The notes: generated by a model not told the origin, from the letters alone. DNA of 36,811 nucleotides from Aphodosoma sp045631465 (GCA_045631465.1 JAZQUV010000013.1:1-36811), one strand, 5' to 3'; positions 24,596 through 33,560 are shown, counted from the stretch's first letter. Made by a program: numbers and translations.

Positions 24596-25363
24596 ATGAA
24601 AAAAATTGCACTATTTTTCTCTCTAATCTTCTTCGCAATCCAACTCATTGCGCAAGAAAATTATCTCTATGGTTCGTTTTCTCACAACAATCACACTCTC
24701 CCTTATCGTTATCTCGAACCTCAAAATATCAAATCCAACAAAAAGTATCCTGTCGTACTTTTTCTTCATGGAGCAGGCGAGCGTGGCACCGACAACGAAG
24801 CTCAACTCCTTCATTGTTCGGGCCAATTTCTCAATCCTGACGTTCGTGACCGTTATCCAGCCTACGTCTTCTTTCCTCAAGCTCCTCAAGGTGCTTTTTG
24901 GTCTATCCCCGATCGTCTCACCGAGCTTTCTCAAGCTATGTTTGCTGCTGTTGGCGAACCTAGTTGGCAGCTTCAAACTCTCAAGGCTATGGTCGATTCT
25001 ATTGCCCAACTACCTAATGTCGACTCTAAACGAATCTACATCATGGGCATCTCTATGGGCGCTATGGCTACCTACGAACTCTGTTGGCGCTATCCTCATC
25101 TTTTCGCCGCAGCTGTTCCTATTTGTGGTGGTGCCGACATCAATCGCTTAGCTAATGCCGCTAGCATCCCTTGGCGCATCTATCATGGCGATGCCGACAA
25201 GGTTGTGCCTGTAACTTTCTCTCGCACTGCCTATCGTACTCTCAAAAATGCAGGAGCCAAAATCATATATCGCGAGTTCGCTGGATGCACCCACAACTCT
25301 TGGAATCCAGCCTTCAACGATCCCGACCTATTACCTTGGCTCTTCAAACAAAAACGAAAATAA
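24596..25363 (+). CDS. Secreted alpha/beta-hydrolase (esterase/peptidase-like)
   Basis: 255 residues, signal peptide ending near QLIAQ. The fold is clear: oxyanion region VVLFLHGAGERGTDN, nucleophile Ser near 152 in MGISMGAMATYEL, acid Asp in YHGDADKVVPV, and His near 231 in FAGCTHNSW. This resembles the feruloyl-esterase/PHB-depolymerase-like and prolyl-oligopeptidase-related secreted esterases often found in polysaccharide degraders. The substrate is not predictable. Only six bases separate it from smpB, so it is co-transcribed. Confidence 0.87.
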   Translation: MKKIALFFSLIFFAIQLIAQENYLYGSFSHNNHTLPYRYLEPQNIKSNKKYPVVLFLHGAGERGTDNEAQLLHCSGQFLNPDVRDRYPAYVFFPQAPQGAFWSIPDRLTELSQAMFAAVGEPSWQLQTLKAMVDSIAQLPNVDSKRIYIMGISMGAMATYELCWRYPHLFAAAVPICGGADINRLANAASIPWRIYHGDADKVVPVTFSRTAYRTLKNAGAKIIYREFAGCTHNSWNPAFNDPDLLPWLFKQKRK

Positions 25364-25377
25364 CACTCCTCACTCAA

Positions 25378-26598
25378 ATGAAACCACTACCTCTTATATT
25401 ATTACTTTTTTCTCTCCACCTCTCCGCCCAAACCATCACCGGCTATGTCCTCGACGAAGATGGCGACCCTATCCCTTATGCCTCGGTCTATGTTAAAACC
25501 AACCCTCAATTGGGCACGATGACCGATTCTTTGGGCTATTATTCTATCAATATCAATCCATCAACCGACTATTCCGACCATCTCATCATCTCTTTCATTG
25601 GTTATCGAACTGAGGAGTTATCAATTGCTTCACTTCAAACTTCTCAACCTTACCAAACAATTCTTGTCGAGCAACCTATCATGCTCGAAGGTGCTACCGT
25701 TAAGGTAAAAATTTCTCGTAAGGAGAGCCGTAAACTCAAGAAGGATGCTCTCGCAAAGTTCATCGCTCAAATGCGGGCCGATTTTCCCGAGCGCACTGCC
25801 GTATATCCTATCTTTTCTATGTACAATGGCTCGCAAGACTCTCGCCAACTCATGCATCATGAGGTTATTGGCACTATTACCGAGTATCCTATCAAAACTC
25901 ATCATGGTATAGACTCTATATCGCTATCAGTTAGTTCTGTAAAGGAATATTCAACCGAAGAAATCAAGGCAGGTTACGAGTTATTCAATGATATCACCGA
26001 CGACCGTCTTAACACCCCTAAAAACAAAAAGAAATATAAACAAATTTATACCAAACGCAACTTCAACGACCAAGCTCTTCGTATGCACCGCTTCCTTTGG
26101 GGTGGTCCTACAACTTCTTTTATCGATATGTTGAATATCGACAAACCTAATAAATGGGATTATACCTTGATGGGCAATGATGCCGTACTCACCTACACCG
26201 AAAAAGAGAATTATATGGGCATTGTCAAAGGCGAACTACAATTTCATTTCTACATCGACCCTGTCACATTTCAAATCAAAAAAATTGCCCAAAGCCTCTA
26301 TGGTGAATTGCACATACCTTTTGGTTACAAACTCAAGGACGATGAGCTCGAATTTATCAACACTCTCCAGTTTGGTCATGACACTCTCAACCGCTATCGT
26401 GTTCGTCATGCCTACATCGAGGTTCTTCGCAATGTCTTTTTTCATCGTGTCGAGGGCAATGTCGTGGTCCGAGAAAAAAATCTCGAAGTTCGTGGCGATT
26501 TGATTGACAATAAAAAGAAAAATCTAAAATATAGCGCCGAAGCTAAAGTTAGAGTTTCAGGTAAAATGTTAATTTCTAAACCTATAATATCAAAATAA
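25378..26598 (+). CDS. Carboxypeptidase-regulatory-like domain protein, secreted
   Basis: 406 residues from MKPLPLILLLFSLHLSAQ, a clear signal peptide. A longer frame from 25171 overlaps the esterase gene and is rejected. Residues about 19-100 (TITGYVLDEDGDPIPYASVYV ... GYYSI) form the beta-sandwich known from TonB receptors and DUF5686-type proteins. The remaining 300 residues (KKDALAKFIAQMRADFPE, DMLNIDKPNKWDY, LEFINTLQFGHDTLNRY) look like the middle part of DUF5686 relatives, but no C-terminal barrel follows. Likely periplasmic or outer-membrane associated. It is spaced 14 bases from the esterase. Confidence 0.8.
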   Translation: MKPLPLILLLFSLHLSAQTITGYVLDEDGDPIPYASVYVKTNPQLGTMTDSLGYYSININPSTDYSDHLIISFIGYRTEELSIASLQTSQPYQTILVEQPIMLEGATVKVKISRKESRKLKKDALAKFIAQMRADFPERTAVYPIFSMYNGSQDSRQLMHHEVIGTITEYPIKTHHGIDSISLSVSSVKEYSTEEIKAGYELFNDITDDRLNTPKNKKKYKQIYTKRNFNDQALRMHRFLWGGPTTSFIDMLNIDKPNKWDYTLMGNDAVLTYTEKENYMGIVKGELQFHFYIDPVTFQIKKIAQSLYGELHIPFGYKLKDDELEFINTLQFGHDTLNRYRVRHAYIEVLRNVFFHRVEGNVVVREKNLEVRGDLIDNKKKNLKYSAEAKVRVSGKMLISKPIISK

Positions 26599-26600
26599 GT

Positions 26601-27080
26601 ATGAAAAAGTTTTTTTTATCTATTCTATTTTTTGTATCTTTCAGCATTCTTTCTTTTGCTGAAACTGCTCTTGTCGTTGATTATCTTTCTGCAAAAGATG
26701 CCGAGTATGCCCTCTCTATCATTGGTCGCATCGAAATAAAGGATGAGGTATTCCGTCTTATTTCTACCGATGGCGAGGAGTTGGCGTCATGCGATTTGTA
26801 TACTGTTCGTAAACTAACTTTTGGCGAAGCTGGTTCTACTGCAACCGATAATCAACATGCCAATCAACTATTTGTATATCCCAACCCTACGCAAGATTAC
26901 TTGTTTATCAACGGTTTGAATGCCAACGAATCTGTACGTATCTACGATTTCAATGGTCAACTACTATCTATCTCTACTGCCAATGCCGATGGCATTTGTC
27001 AACTCTCTGTAGCGTCTTTGCCTCAAGGTACTTATCTTTTACAGGTTGGTATCGAAGTAGTTAAATTCATTAAGCAATAA
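26601..27080 (+). CDS. Small T9SS-sorted protein
   Basis: 159 residues. Signal peptide ends near SFAET. A short N-terminal region (ALSIIGRIEIKDEVFRLIS) is followed by a complete type A sorting domain from about residue 85: VYPNPTQDYLFINGL, VRIYDFNGQLL, LSVASLPQGTYLLQVG, FIKQ. The cargo part is very small (about 60 residues). Two bases separate it from the previous gene. Confidence 0.88.
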   Translation: MKKFFLSILFFVSFSILSFAETALVVDYLSAKDAEYALSIIGRIEIKDEVFRLISTDGEELASCDLYTVRKLTFGEAGSTATDNQHANQLFVYPNPTQDYLFINGLNANESVRIYDFNGQLLSISTANADGICQLSVASLPQGTYLLQVGIEVVKFIKQ

Positions 27081-27092
27081 AATTTTTCCTAT

Positions 27093-28163
27093 ATGAACCG
27101 AATCTCTACACTTATAATTTTTTTATTATTCTCTTTATTTGGGTTCGCTCAGATGCTTATTTGGCAAAAAGGCGAATCTATTGCTACTTATGCTATCAGT
27201 GAGATTGATAGTGTGATATTTGTAAAGGCAAATTCAACTACCGAAACTCTTCGCACCGAACCAACCGAAGGTGGGCTTCCTATGCAATTTACTGTTTCTG
27301 AGGGTTCTACTGTCTTTTTCTCGCAAGGCAATCTTCGTTATCAAGCATCTACTAGCGAGTGGGCTTTTGCTCCATCCCAAACTAGTCGTGTTGGTGAGGG
27401 CAACTCTTCTATCGCATTCGATTACTCTGGTTGGATCGACCTATTCGGGTGGGGTACAAGTGGTTATAACGAGATTATGCCTTACACATCTAATATGAAT
27501 TATACTCAATATGCTCTTGTTGAGAATATTGCTGGCACTAATTACGACTGGGGTGTTTACAACAAAATTTCTAATGGTGGCAATCAACCAGGTCTTTGGC
27601 GTACTCTCACTGCCGACGAGTGGCTCTATCTTTTCTACTCGCGTCACAATGCTAGTTCTCTTTTTGGTTTTGCTAATATTGCAGGTACTAATGGACTTAT
27701 TATTCTCCCTGATGCTTGGCAACAACCCGAAGGTGTTGATTTCGTGCCTAGCACAACTCTCGGACTTCTTCCTGAAGGTAAGTATTTCTGGAATATGAGT
27801 GGCGACAATTATGAGCATAATGTTTACACTCAATCTCAATGGGAACAACTCCAATCTGCTGGCGCTGTTTTCTTGCCTGCCGCAGGATATCGCAAAGGTA
27901 CTGAACTTGTCGATTTCAACGAATATGGGGCTTATTGGACTTCTTCTGGTCGCGAAGACAATTTTGCCTATCGCACTCTTTTCTATTCTACTATCCTTAG
28001 CCCTGGTGGTAGCAATATTTCATATTTCTATGGCTATTCTGTGCGCCTTGTTCAAGATGCTATTCGCACTACTCAACCTCAAGGCGAAATGCATATCTAC
28101 AAATCAAATGCTCAACAAGATAAATACCTAGTCAATCAAGTCGATAGCATAACTTATAAATAA
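27093..28163 (+). CDS. Secreted FISUMP/DUF1566-like protein
   Basis: 356 residues; signal peptide ends near FGFAQ. After a short DSVIFVKAN-type segment comes a domain rich in W, G and S (FSQGNLRYQASTSEWAFA, WRTLTADEWLYLFYSR, GAYWTSSG, YSVRLVQD). It has the layout of the Fibrobacter major paralogous (FISUMP) domain common in secreted Bacteroidales proteins. The C-terminus repeats the VNQVDSITY phrase seen near its N-terminus (ISEIDSVIF). No T9SS domain of its own. Function unknown. Confidence 0.75.
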   Translation: MNRISTLIIFLLFSLFGFAQMLIWQKGESIATYAISEIDSVIFVKANSTTETLRTEPTEGGLPMQFTVSEGSTVFFSQGNLRYQASTSEWAFAPSQTSRVGEGNSSIAFDYSGWIDLFGWGTSGYNEIMPYTSNMNYTQYALVENIAGTNYDWGVYNKISNGGNQPGLWRTLTADEWLYLFYSRHNASSLFGFANIAGTNGLIILPDAWQQPEGVDFVPSTTLGLLPEGKYFWNMSGDNYEHNVYTQSQWEQLQSAGAVFLPAAGYRKGTELVDFNEYGAYWTSSGREDNFAYRTLFYSTILSPGGSNISYFYGYSVRLVQDAIRTTQPQGEMHIYKSNAQQDKYLVNQVDSITYK

Positions 28164-28167
28164 CCAA

Positions 28168-28225
28168 TTTTTGCGATAAGTGAGAGCAATAGAATTTATT
28201 CTAATTGCCGAGCGAAGCAAAAATC
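28168..28225. repeat. Nested imperfect palindrome, copy 3 of family
   Basis: Outer TTTTTGC/GCAAAAA, conserved GATAAGTGAG and CGAGCGAAGC, inner GCAATAGAA with TTCTAATTGC. It begins five bases after the FISUMP-like gene's stop and may serve as its 3' hairpin. Confidence 0.8.
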
Positions 28226-28242
28226 AACAACGCAGTTGTTAA

Positions 28243-28263
28243 TTCTCAATTCTCAATTCTCAA
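28243..28263. repeat. TTCTCAA heptad repeat, three copies
   Basis: Three exact units end two bases before the start of the cstA-like gene. An AACAAC-GCA-GTTGTT hairpin precedes them (28226-28240). Confidence 0.85.
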
Positions 28264-28264
28264 A

Positions 28265-29680
28265 ATGATTTCCTTCATATCTTCAATTGCACTTCTCATT
28301 CTTGGCTACATATTCTATGGCAAGTTCGTAGCCCGCGTCTTTGGTGCCGATCAATCTCGCCCCACTCCCGCTATCCAAAATCCCGATGGTGTCGATTATG
28401 TAGCTATGCCTTGGTGGAAGATTTTCTTAATCCAATTCCTCAATATTGCTGGGCTTGGACCCATCTTTGGCGCTATTATGGGCGTAATGTTTGGCCCTTC
28501 TGCTTTTCTTTGGATTGTCTTTGGCTCTATTTTCGGAGGTGCTGTCCACGACTATCTTTCTGGTATGCTCTCGCTCCGTCGCAATGGTGCTTCGTTGCCT
28601 GAACTCGTTGGCGAGCAGTTAGGCGTTGGTGTTAAGCAGTTTATGCGCGCCTTCTCGCTTTTGTTGATGGTGCTAGTCGGCGCTGTGTTTGTTAGTGGTC
28701 CTGCCGGACTCCTTGCCGGAATGGTCAATTCCATTAGTGTTACTTGGTGGATTGTTATAATTTTTGTCTACTATATGCTTGCCACTCTTTTGCCTATCGA
28801 CAAACTTATCGGTAAAATCTATCCTCTCTTTGGTTTTGCTCTTCTTTTCATGGCTGTAGGCATTTTAGTCTCTCTGTTTATCAATAACGCTCCAATACCC
28901 GAAGTCTGGTCTGGTCTTGCTTCTCAACATCCTCAAGGCTATTCGATATTCCCAATGATGTTTGTCTCTATTGCTTGTGGTGCTGTCTCTGGTTTCCATG
29001 CCACTCAGTCGCCTATGATGGCGCGTTGCATGGTTAACGAAAAATATGGTCGACCTTGTTTCTATGGTGCTATGATTGCCGAAGGCGTTGTCGCTCTCAT
29101 TTGGGCTGCGGCTGCATCTTCTTTCTTTGGTTCTGTGGGTGGTTTGCAAGAGTATGTTGCCTCTCTCCCTGCTACTGCCAACAAGGCTGCCGAAGTGGTT
29201 AATCTTATATCTAATAGTTGGTTAGGCAAATTTGGAGGGATATTGGCTGTACTTGGCGTGGTTGCTGCCCCTATCACATCTGGCGACACTGCTCTCCGTT
29301 CTGCTCGTCTTATCGCTGCCGATTTCCTTCATATCGATCAAAAACCTATTGCTAAACGTCTTATGGTAGCCGTTCCTCTTTTTGTCGGCACTTTCATTCT
29401 TTTGCAAATCAATTTTGATATCATTTGGCGCTATTTCGCTTGGAGCAATCAAACGCTCTCTGTCTTCACTTTCTGGGCTCTAACGGTTTATCTCTATAAA
29501 GAAAAACGCAACTATTGGATCACTCTTCTTCCTGCTCTATTTATGACTGCCGTCTGCTCTTCATATATTATGGTTGCACCCGAAGGTTTCGGTCTTCCAC
29601 TATACATAGGCTACATCGTCGCATCGATAGTCTGCGTTATTTTTACTCTATTATTCATCCGTTTCACAAAAAACTATTAA
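28265..29680 (+). CDS. CstA-family peptide/pyruvate transporter-like protein
   Basis: 471 residues, about 12-13 membrane segments. CstA features: YGKFVARVFGAD, the DYVAMPWWKIFLIQFLNIAGLGPIFGA block, FGGAVHDYLSGM, SGFHATQSPM, and GDTALRSARLIAADFL. The CstA family includes the E. coli carbon-starvation peptide and pyruvate transporters; this shorter form is common in Bacteroidales. Start ATG 28265 is used, because an in-frame start at 28205 would translate a palindrome and the heptad repeat. Confidence 0.9.
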   Translation: MISFISSIALLILGYIFYGKFVARVFGADQSRPTPAIQNPDGVDYVAMPWWKIFLIQFLNIAGLGPIFGAIMGVMFGPSAFLWIVFGSIFGGAVHDYLSGMLSLRRNGASLPELVGEQLGVGVKQFMRAFSLLLMVLVGAVFVSGPAGLLAGMVNSISVTWWIVIIFVYYMLATLLPIDKLIGKIYPLFGFALLFMAVGILVSLFINNAPIPEVWSGLASQHPQGYSIFPMMFVSIACGAVSGFHATQSPMMARCMVNEKYGRPCFYGAMIAEGVVALIWAAAASSFFGSVGGLQEYVASLPATANKAAEVVNLISNSWLGKFGGILAVLGVVAAPITSGDTALRSARLIAADFLHIDQKPIAKRLMVAVPLFVGTFILLQINFDIIWRYFAWSNQTLSVFTFWALTVYLYKEKRNYWITLLPALFMTAVCSSYIMVAPEGFGLPLYIGYIVASIVCVIFTLLFIRFTKNY

Positions 29681-29713
29681 TTATTCAAAAGTAGCATGTC
29701 GCATATATATGTG

Positions 29714-29942
29714 CATTGGCTTAAAAGCGTTAAGAAAAAATACTAATAAATTCGTCAATAAGGCTTTTTGAGGAGGTTATACGAATTTTATTCGAAGCAC
29801 TATGATTAAGCGTTGCTTCTATTTTGTTAGAAGTAGGTAGTTTGTCCGACTTTAAAGCCTTATAGAATTTATTATTTATTTTTTTAGCTTTTAAGGCGTA
29901 GCACTAGCGTTTTGCTTACTTTTGCGCAATGACAAAAGTAAG
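29714..29942 (+). ncRNA. Structured element, copy 1, upstream of the helicase
   Basis: No coding frame. Conserved blocks in order: CATTG (29714), GCGTTAAGAAAAAA (29727), CTTTTTGAGGAGG (29764-29776), TCCGACTTTAAA (29845-29856). A long-range stem pairs AAGGCTTT (29760-29767) with AAAGCCTT (29854-29861). It ends in a perfect hairpin CTTACTTTTG/CAAAAGTAAG (29915-29942), which also contains TACTTTTG, a possible -7 box for the helicase. A second copy with the same blocks and spacing is at 32575-32864. Whether it is an RNA, a mobile repeat or both is open. Confidence 0.5.
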
Positions 29943-29947
29943 ATTTT

Positions 29948-32455
29948 ATGTCCATTTACGAAATTGCCGAAGAATTCATTCAGTTCACCAACTGTTCTAT
30001 CTTCCTGACCGGTAAAGCTGGTACGGGCAAGACCACTATGCTCCGACAAATTCGTGAAAACTCTCTAAAACAAATTGCTGTTGTTGCTCCTACTGGTGTG
30101 GCGGCCATCAATGCTGGTGGCACCACTATCCACTCTTTTTTTCAACTTCCTTTTTCTCCGTTTATACCAACTGCCGAGGCAAAAAAATCTTTTATTGCTA
30201 AACAGCAGGTCAATGATGTGCGCCGTAAAATCTATCGCGAACTCGAACTCCTCATCATCGACGAGGTCTCTATGGTGCGCGCCGATATTCTCGATGCTAT
30301 CGATACTGTTCTCCGTCACTATCGTTTTCGTCGCAACGAACCTTTTGGGGGCGTGCAAGTGGTATTTATTGGCGATATGTATCAATTGCCTCCTGTCTGT
30401 GTGGGCGACGAATGGGAGCTCTTACGTCGTTACTACGAATCTCCCTATTTCTTTCATTCTCAGGTAATCAAGCAACAACCCCCTATCTATATCGAACTCG
30501 ATAAAATCTTCCGTCAAAGCAATCAGCAGTTTATCAATCTTCTCAATGAGGTTCGCAATAATCAACTTACACCCGACACGTTGCGTCTACTGAATCTTTG
30601 TTATAATCCCGATTTTCGTAACGTCGATGAGTATATTACACTCACAACTCACAATGCCTCTGCCGATGCTATAAATAATGACGAATTAGCCAAAATCAAT
30701 GCGCCTTATTATAAGTATATGGCGCATATCGACCGCGATTTCCCTGAGCGAAATTTCCCTACCGAGGTGGAGCTTACTCTCAAACTTGGAGCTAAAGTTA
30801 TGTTCATTGCCAATGATTTAGCGCAACCTCGTCGCTATTATAATGGCAAGATAGGCGAAATCACCGAGATAAATAACGATGAAATTTGGGTCACTTGCGA
30901 TGGCGAATCCGAAGCCATAAAGGTCTCTCTCGAGGTTTGGGAGAATAAATCTTATACTATCGACCCTAAGACTAATCAACTCGAAGAGAAAACTCTGGGC
31001 ACTTTCACTCAGTATCCATTGCGATTGGCATGGGCTATCACTATTCACAAAAGTCAAGGTCTCACTTTCGATAAAGTCGTTATCGACGCTGCGGCTGCTT
31101 TTGCTTCTGGTCAAGTCTATGTCGCTCTTTCTCGTTGTCGTTCGCTCGATGGCATTGTGCTCACTTCGCAAATCAACCCCTATTCTCTTGCCGTCGACCC
31201 TAATATTGTGCGTTATAGCGAGCAACGCCTCCCTATTGTTGAACTCGAGCGTCAAGTCGAACTATTCAAATCAAGGTATAGTGTTCAATTGTTAACTAAA
31301 CTTTTCTCTCTCGAAGATTTAATGTCTCACACCTTCGATTTCTATAATTATATCAAAACTGTTCTTGCCGATTTCAACGAAGACACTGCGCCATATCTTG
31401 AAGACCTATTTACTCAAGTTAACGAATTATATGGTGTTGCTCAGCGTTTTATATATCAGCTTAATAATGCAAATCTAACCGATATCGAATTCATCTCTTC
31501 GCGGGTAAATGCTGCCTCTGGCTATTTTGTTCCAAAATTAGATGATTTATTAGTGCTTATCGAATCTTCTCCTGCTATTACCGAGAGCAAGGTCGAAGCT
31601 CAAGATTATGTCGATCGTCTACAGGCTGTTTTCGAAATTACTTCTCAATTACGTCATATAATCGATGGCATTGCCGATGATATTTCGGTGGTCAATTATT
31701 TCAATGTCAAGCAGTCCTACAAAGTTCCTCCTTTCAAGGTGAAGGCCTATGTTGTCGAGCGTGAGGTGAAGATGCTAAAAACCGACCACCCTAAACTCTA
31801 CAAAATGCTTGCCTCTTGGCGCAATGACTATTGTAAAGAGAATAATATTATCGTCTATCAAATGTTTACTAATAAGGTATTGGTCGATGTTTCTAATTCT
31901 CTACCTACCGAAATAGAACATTTGTCAAAAATAAAAGGCTTTGGTAAAATCAAAATCCAACGTTATGGGCAAGATTGTATCGACATAGTCCGTCTCTATT
32001 GTCGCGAAAATGGAATTGACATTACCACTCAATCCAACATCTTTTTCGAACCAGAGTCTGAATATGGCAATGCTGTAGAAGAAGGTAGAGACGCAATAGA
32101 TTCTGTTTCAAAACCAAAGAAATCTAAGCGCAAAACCAAAGAGAAAGTCGAAAAGATATCATCAGAGGAGATAACTCTTGCCTTACTCAATGAGGGTAAA
32201 ACTCCCGAAGAAGTTGCTTCTGAGCGAGATTTGACTATGAGTACAATTTATACTCATATGGCAAAATTGATAAATACAAAAAAAATCGACATTGACCAAT
32301 ATGTCGATGCCGATTTATTAAATTTTGTTATGTCTATTCTCAATAAAACACCCGAACTATCAAATTCCGAATTATTCGAACAGCTCAATGGTTCAGTCTC
32401 TTACGATATTCTTCGCCTCATTCGTGCTTATCAACTGTTACCAACCAATAGCTAA
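29948..32455 (+). CDS. Pif1/RecD2-like superfamily 1 DNA helicase with HRDC and HTH domains
   Basis: 835 residues. Helicase core: GKAGTGKTT at 22-30, APTGVAAINAGGTTIHSFF, LLIIDEVSMVRAD (Walker B), FIGDMYQLPPV, then the UvrD_C_2-like TIHKSQGLTFDKV and YVALSRCRSLDG. The middle (about 440-600) is helical without known motifs. An HRDC domain follows around residues 610-685 (LYKMLASWRNDYC ... LSKIKGFGKIKIQRYGQ). The C-terminus is a helicase-associated HTH (TLALLNEGKTPEEVASERDLTMSTIYTHM). The linker between HRDC and HTH carries EEGRDAIDSVSK, encoded by an interspersed palindrome arm. A role in replication-associated unwinding or repair is expected. Confidence 0.92.
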   Translation: MSIYEIAEEFIQFTNCSIFLTGKAGTGKTTMLRQIRENSLKQIAVVAPTGVAAINAGGTTIHSFFQLPFSPFIPTAEAKKSFIAKQQVNDVRRKIYRELELLIIDEVSMVRADILDAIDTVLRHYRFRRNEPFGGVQVVFIGDMYQLPPVCVGDEWELLRRYYESPYFFHSQVIKQQPPIYIELDKIFRQSNQQFINLLNEVRNNQLTPDTLRLLNLCYNPDFRNVDEYITLTTHNASADAINNDELAKINAPYYKYMAHIDRDFPERNFPTEVELTLKLGAKVMFIANDLAQPRRYYNGKIGEITEINNDEIWVTCDGESEAIKVSLEVWENKSYTIDPKTNQLEEKTLGTFTQYPLRLAWAITIHKSQGLTFDKVVIDAAAAFASGQVYVALSRCRSLDGIVLTSQINPYSLAVDPNIVRYSEQRLPIVELERQVELFKSRYSVQLLTKLFSLEDLMSHTFDFYNYIKTVLADFNEDTAPYLEDLFTQVNELYGVAQRFIYQLNNANLTDIEFISSRVNAASGYFVPKLDDLLVLIESSPAITESKVEAQDYVDRLQAVFEITSQLRHIIDGIADDISVVNYFNVKQSYKVPPFKVKAYVVEREVKMLKTDHPKLYKMLASWRNDYCKENNIIVYQMFTNKVLVDVSNSLPTEIEHLSKIKGFGKIKIQRYGQDCIDIVRLYCRENGIDITTQSNIFFEPESEYGNAVEEGRDAIDSVSKPKKSKRKTKEKVEKISSEEITLALLNEGKTPEEVASERDLTMSTIYTHMAKLINTKKIDIDQYVDADLLNFVMSILNKTPELSNSELFEQLNGSVSYDILRLIRAYQLLPTNS
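32085..32110. repeat. In-frame arm of the GTAGAGACGCAAT palindrome inside the helicase gene
   Basis: GTAGAGACGCAATAGATT matches the intact palindrome at 35456-35482 in its left arm and loop side; the right arm has decayed. It encodes GRDAIDSVS. Confidence 0.6.
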
Positions 32456-32498
32456 CCATTGCAAAAAATTATGTTAATACTTTTGCTCACAAAAGAAT

Positions 32499-32534
32499 AA
32501 AAAAGAAATTACCCTTATGGATAATTTCTTTTTT
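32499..32534 (+). terminator. Intrinsic terminator after the helicase
   Basis: AAAAAAGAAATTA (32499-32511) pairs with TAATTTCTTTTTT (32522-32534), ending in a T tract. Confidence 0.8.
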
Positions 32535-32574
32535 GTATAGTAAATGTAAATTTTATTTGGTTTTGTTGTGCCCA

Positions 32575-32864
32575 CATTGACGGAGAAACGTTAAGAAAAA
32601 ATTGAAAATATCCGTTGATGAGGGTTTTTGAGGAGGCTGCCGAATTGTTTAGAAATCAAGTGAATTAGCGTTGTGTTAAATATTTAGAAATCAGTTAACT
32701 CAGCCCGACTTTAAACCCGAGTAGGATATTTATAATTTTTTTAGTTTCGTAGTCTAAGTGGGAGACTTTTTGTTAATTTTTGCTATAAGCGAAAGCAGAG
32801 TCAAGCTCGCTTGAACTATGCTGAGCGCAGCAAAAATCATGAAATAATTTTGGTCACAAAAGTA
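32575..32864 (+). ncRNA. Structured element, copy 2, downstream of the helicase
   Basis: The same ordered blocks as 29714-29942: CATTG (32575), ACGTTAAGAAAAAA (32588), TTTTTGAGGAGG (32625-32636), CCCGACTTTAAA (32704-32715). The long-range stem is GGGTTT (32622-32627) with AAACCC (32713-32718): the C-G pair of copy 1 has become G-C, so pairing is kept. Distances between blocks differ by no more than one base. A palindrome of the GATAAG family (32777-32838) seems inserted in the terminal hairpin region before CACAAAAGTAAC. Confidence 0.5.
32777..32838. repeat. Nested imperfect palindrome, copy 4 of family
   Basis: Outer TTTTTGC/GCAAAAA, conserved GCTATAAGCGA and GAGCGCAGC, inner GCAGAGTCAAGC with GCTTGAACTATGC. 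Confidence 0.8.
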
Positions 32865-32869
32865 ACATT

Positions 32870-33457
32870 TTATTTTCGTTGTTTCATCTCCTCATTGTAG
32901 CAGTGTCTACAGATTGGCTCATACTTATCTGTTTCGCCCAAAAGCACTTGCGATTCTCCCGCAACCAAGCGATGTGACACGTATGCTGGAGCACCGCATC
33001 TCACACACACTGCATGCACCTTTTGTATGTCATCTGCAATAGCCATCAATGCTGGCATCGGACCGAATGGAGTACAGCGGAAATCCATATCCAAACCTGC
33101 GATAATCACGCGGTATCCATCTTCCGACAATTTACGGCACACTTCAACTATACCATTGTCAAAGAATTGAGCCTCATCAATGCCAATAACATCCACATCT
33201 CCAGCCATCAACAATATGTTTTGTGATGATTCCACTGGTGTCGATTGTATAGCGTTATGGTCGTGACTCACCACCTCTGTTTCCGAGTAGCGAGTATCAA
33301 TGCATGGTTTGAATATTTCAACTTTCTGTTTTGCAAATTTCGCACGTTTCAATCTGCGGAGCAATTCTTCTGTCTTCCCCGAAAACATCGAACCACAAAT
33401 CACCTCAATACTTCCGCGGTGGTGACAACTACAATTAGCCGATTCAAAAAAATACAT
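32870..33457 (-). CDS. tdk: Thymidine kinase
   Basis: Phosphorylates thymidine in the salvage pathway. 195 residues from MYFFESANCSCHHRGSIEVI; the longer frame from 33562 begins inside a palindrome and past the promoter, so it is rejected. P-loop GSMFSGKTEELLRRLKRA, Walker B-like DVIGIDEAQFFD, the GLDMDFRCTPFGPM substrate loop, and the zinc-binding cysteines CVRCG ... CRHC are all present. Type II TK, normal length. Divergent neighbour of a coiled-coil gene and rsmI. Confidence 0.95.
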   Translation of the reverse strand: MYFFESANCSCHHRGSIEVICGSMFSGKTEELLRRLKRAKFAKQKVEIFKPCIDTRYSETEVVSHDHNAIQSTPVESSQNILLMAGDVDVIGIDEAQFFDNGIVEVCRKLSEDGYRVIIAGLDMDFRCTPFGPMPALMAIADDIQKVHAVCVRCGAPAYVSHRLVAGESQVLLGETDKYEPICRHCYNEEMKQRK

Positions 33458-33487
33458 ATAAATAGGTGTTATATCATAAAAAATTTG

Positions 33488-33495
33488 TACCTTTG
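33488..33495 (+). promoter_or_regulatory. -7 promoter box for the coiled-coil gene
   Basis: TACCTTTG matches TAnnTTTG. The resulting leader is about 105 bases and includes a CACTAG/CTAGTG hairpin (33496-33516) and the palindrome at 33531-33560. Confidence 0.5.
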
Positions 33496-33530
33496 CACTA
33501 GTTTGTGTTACTAGTGTAATGCCCATTTTC

Positions 33531-33560
33531 GCATTTGCGTTGCATTTGCAACGCAAATGC
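33531..33560. promoter_or_regulatory. 30-bp perfect palindrome between tdk and the coiled-coil gene
   Basis: GCATTTGCGTTGCA (33531-33544) and TGCAACGCAAATGC (33547-33560) pair without mismatch around TT. It lies where the transcripts from the two facing promoters would both begin. Confidence 0.75.
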
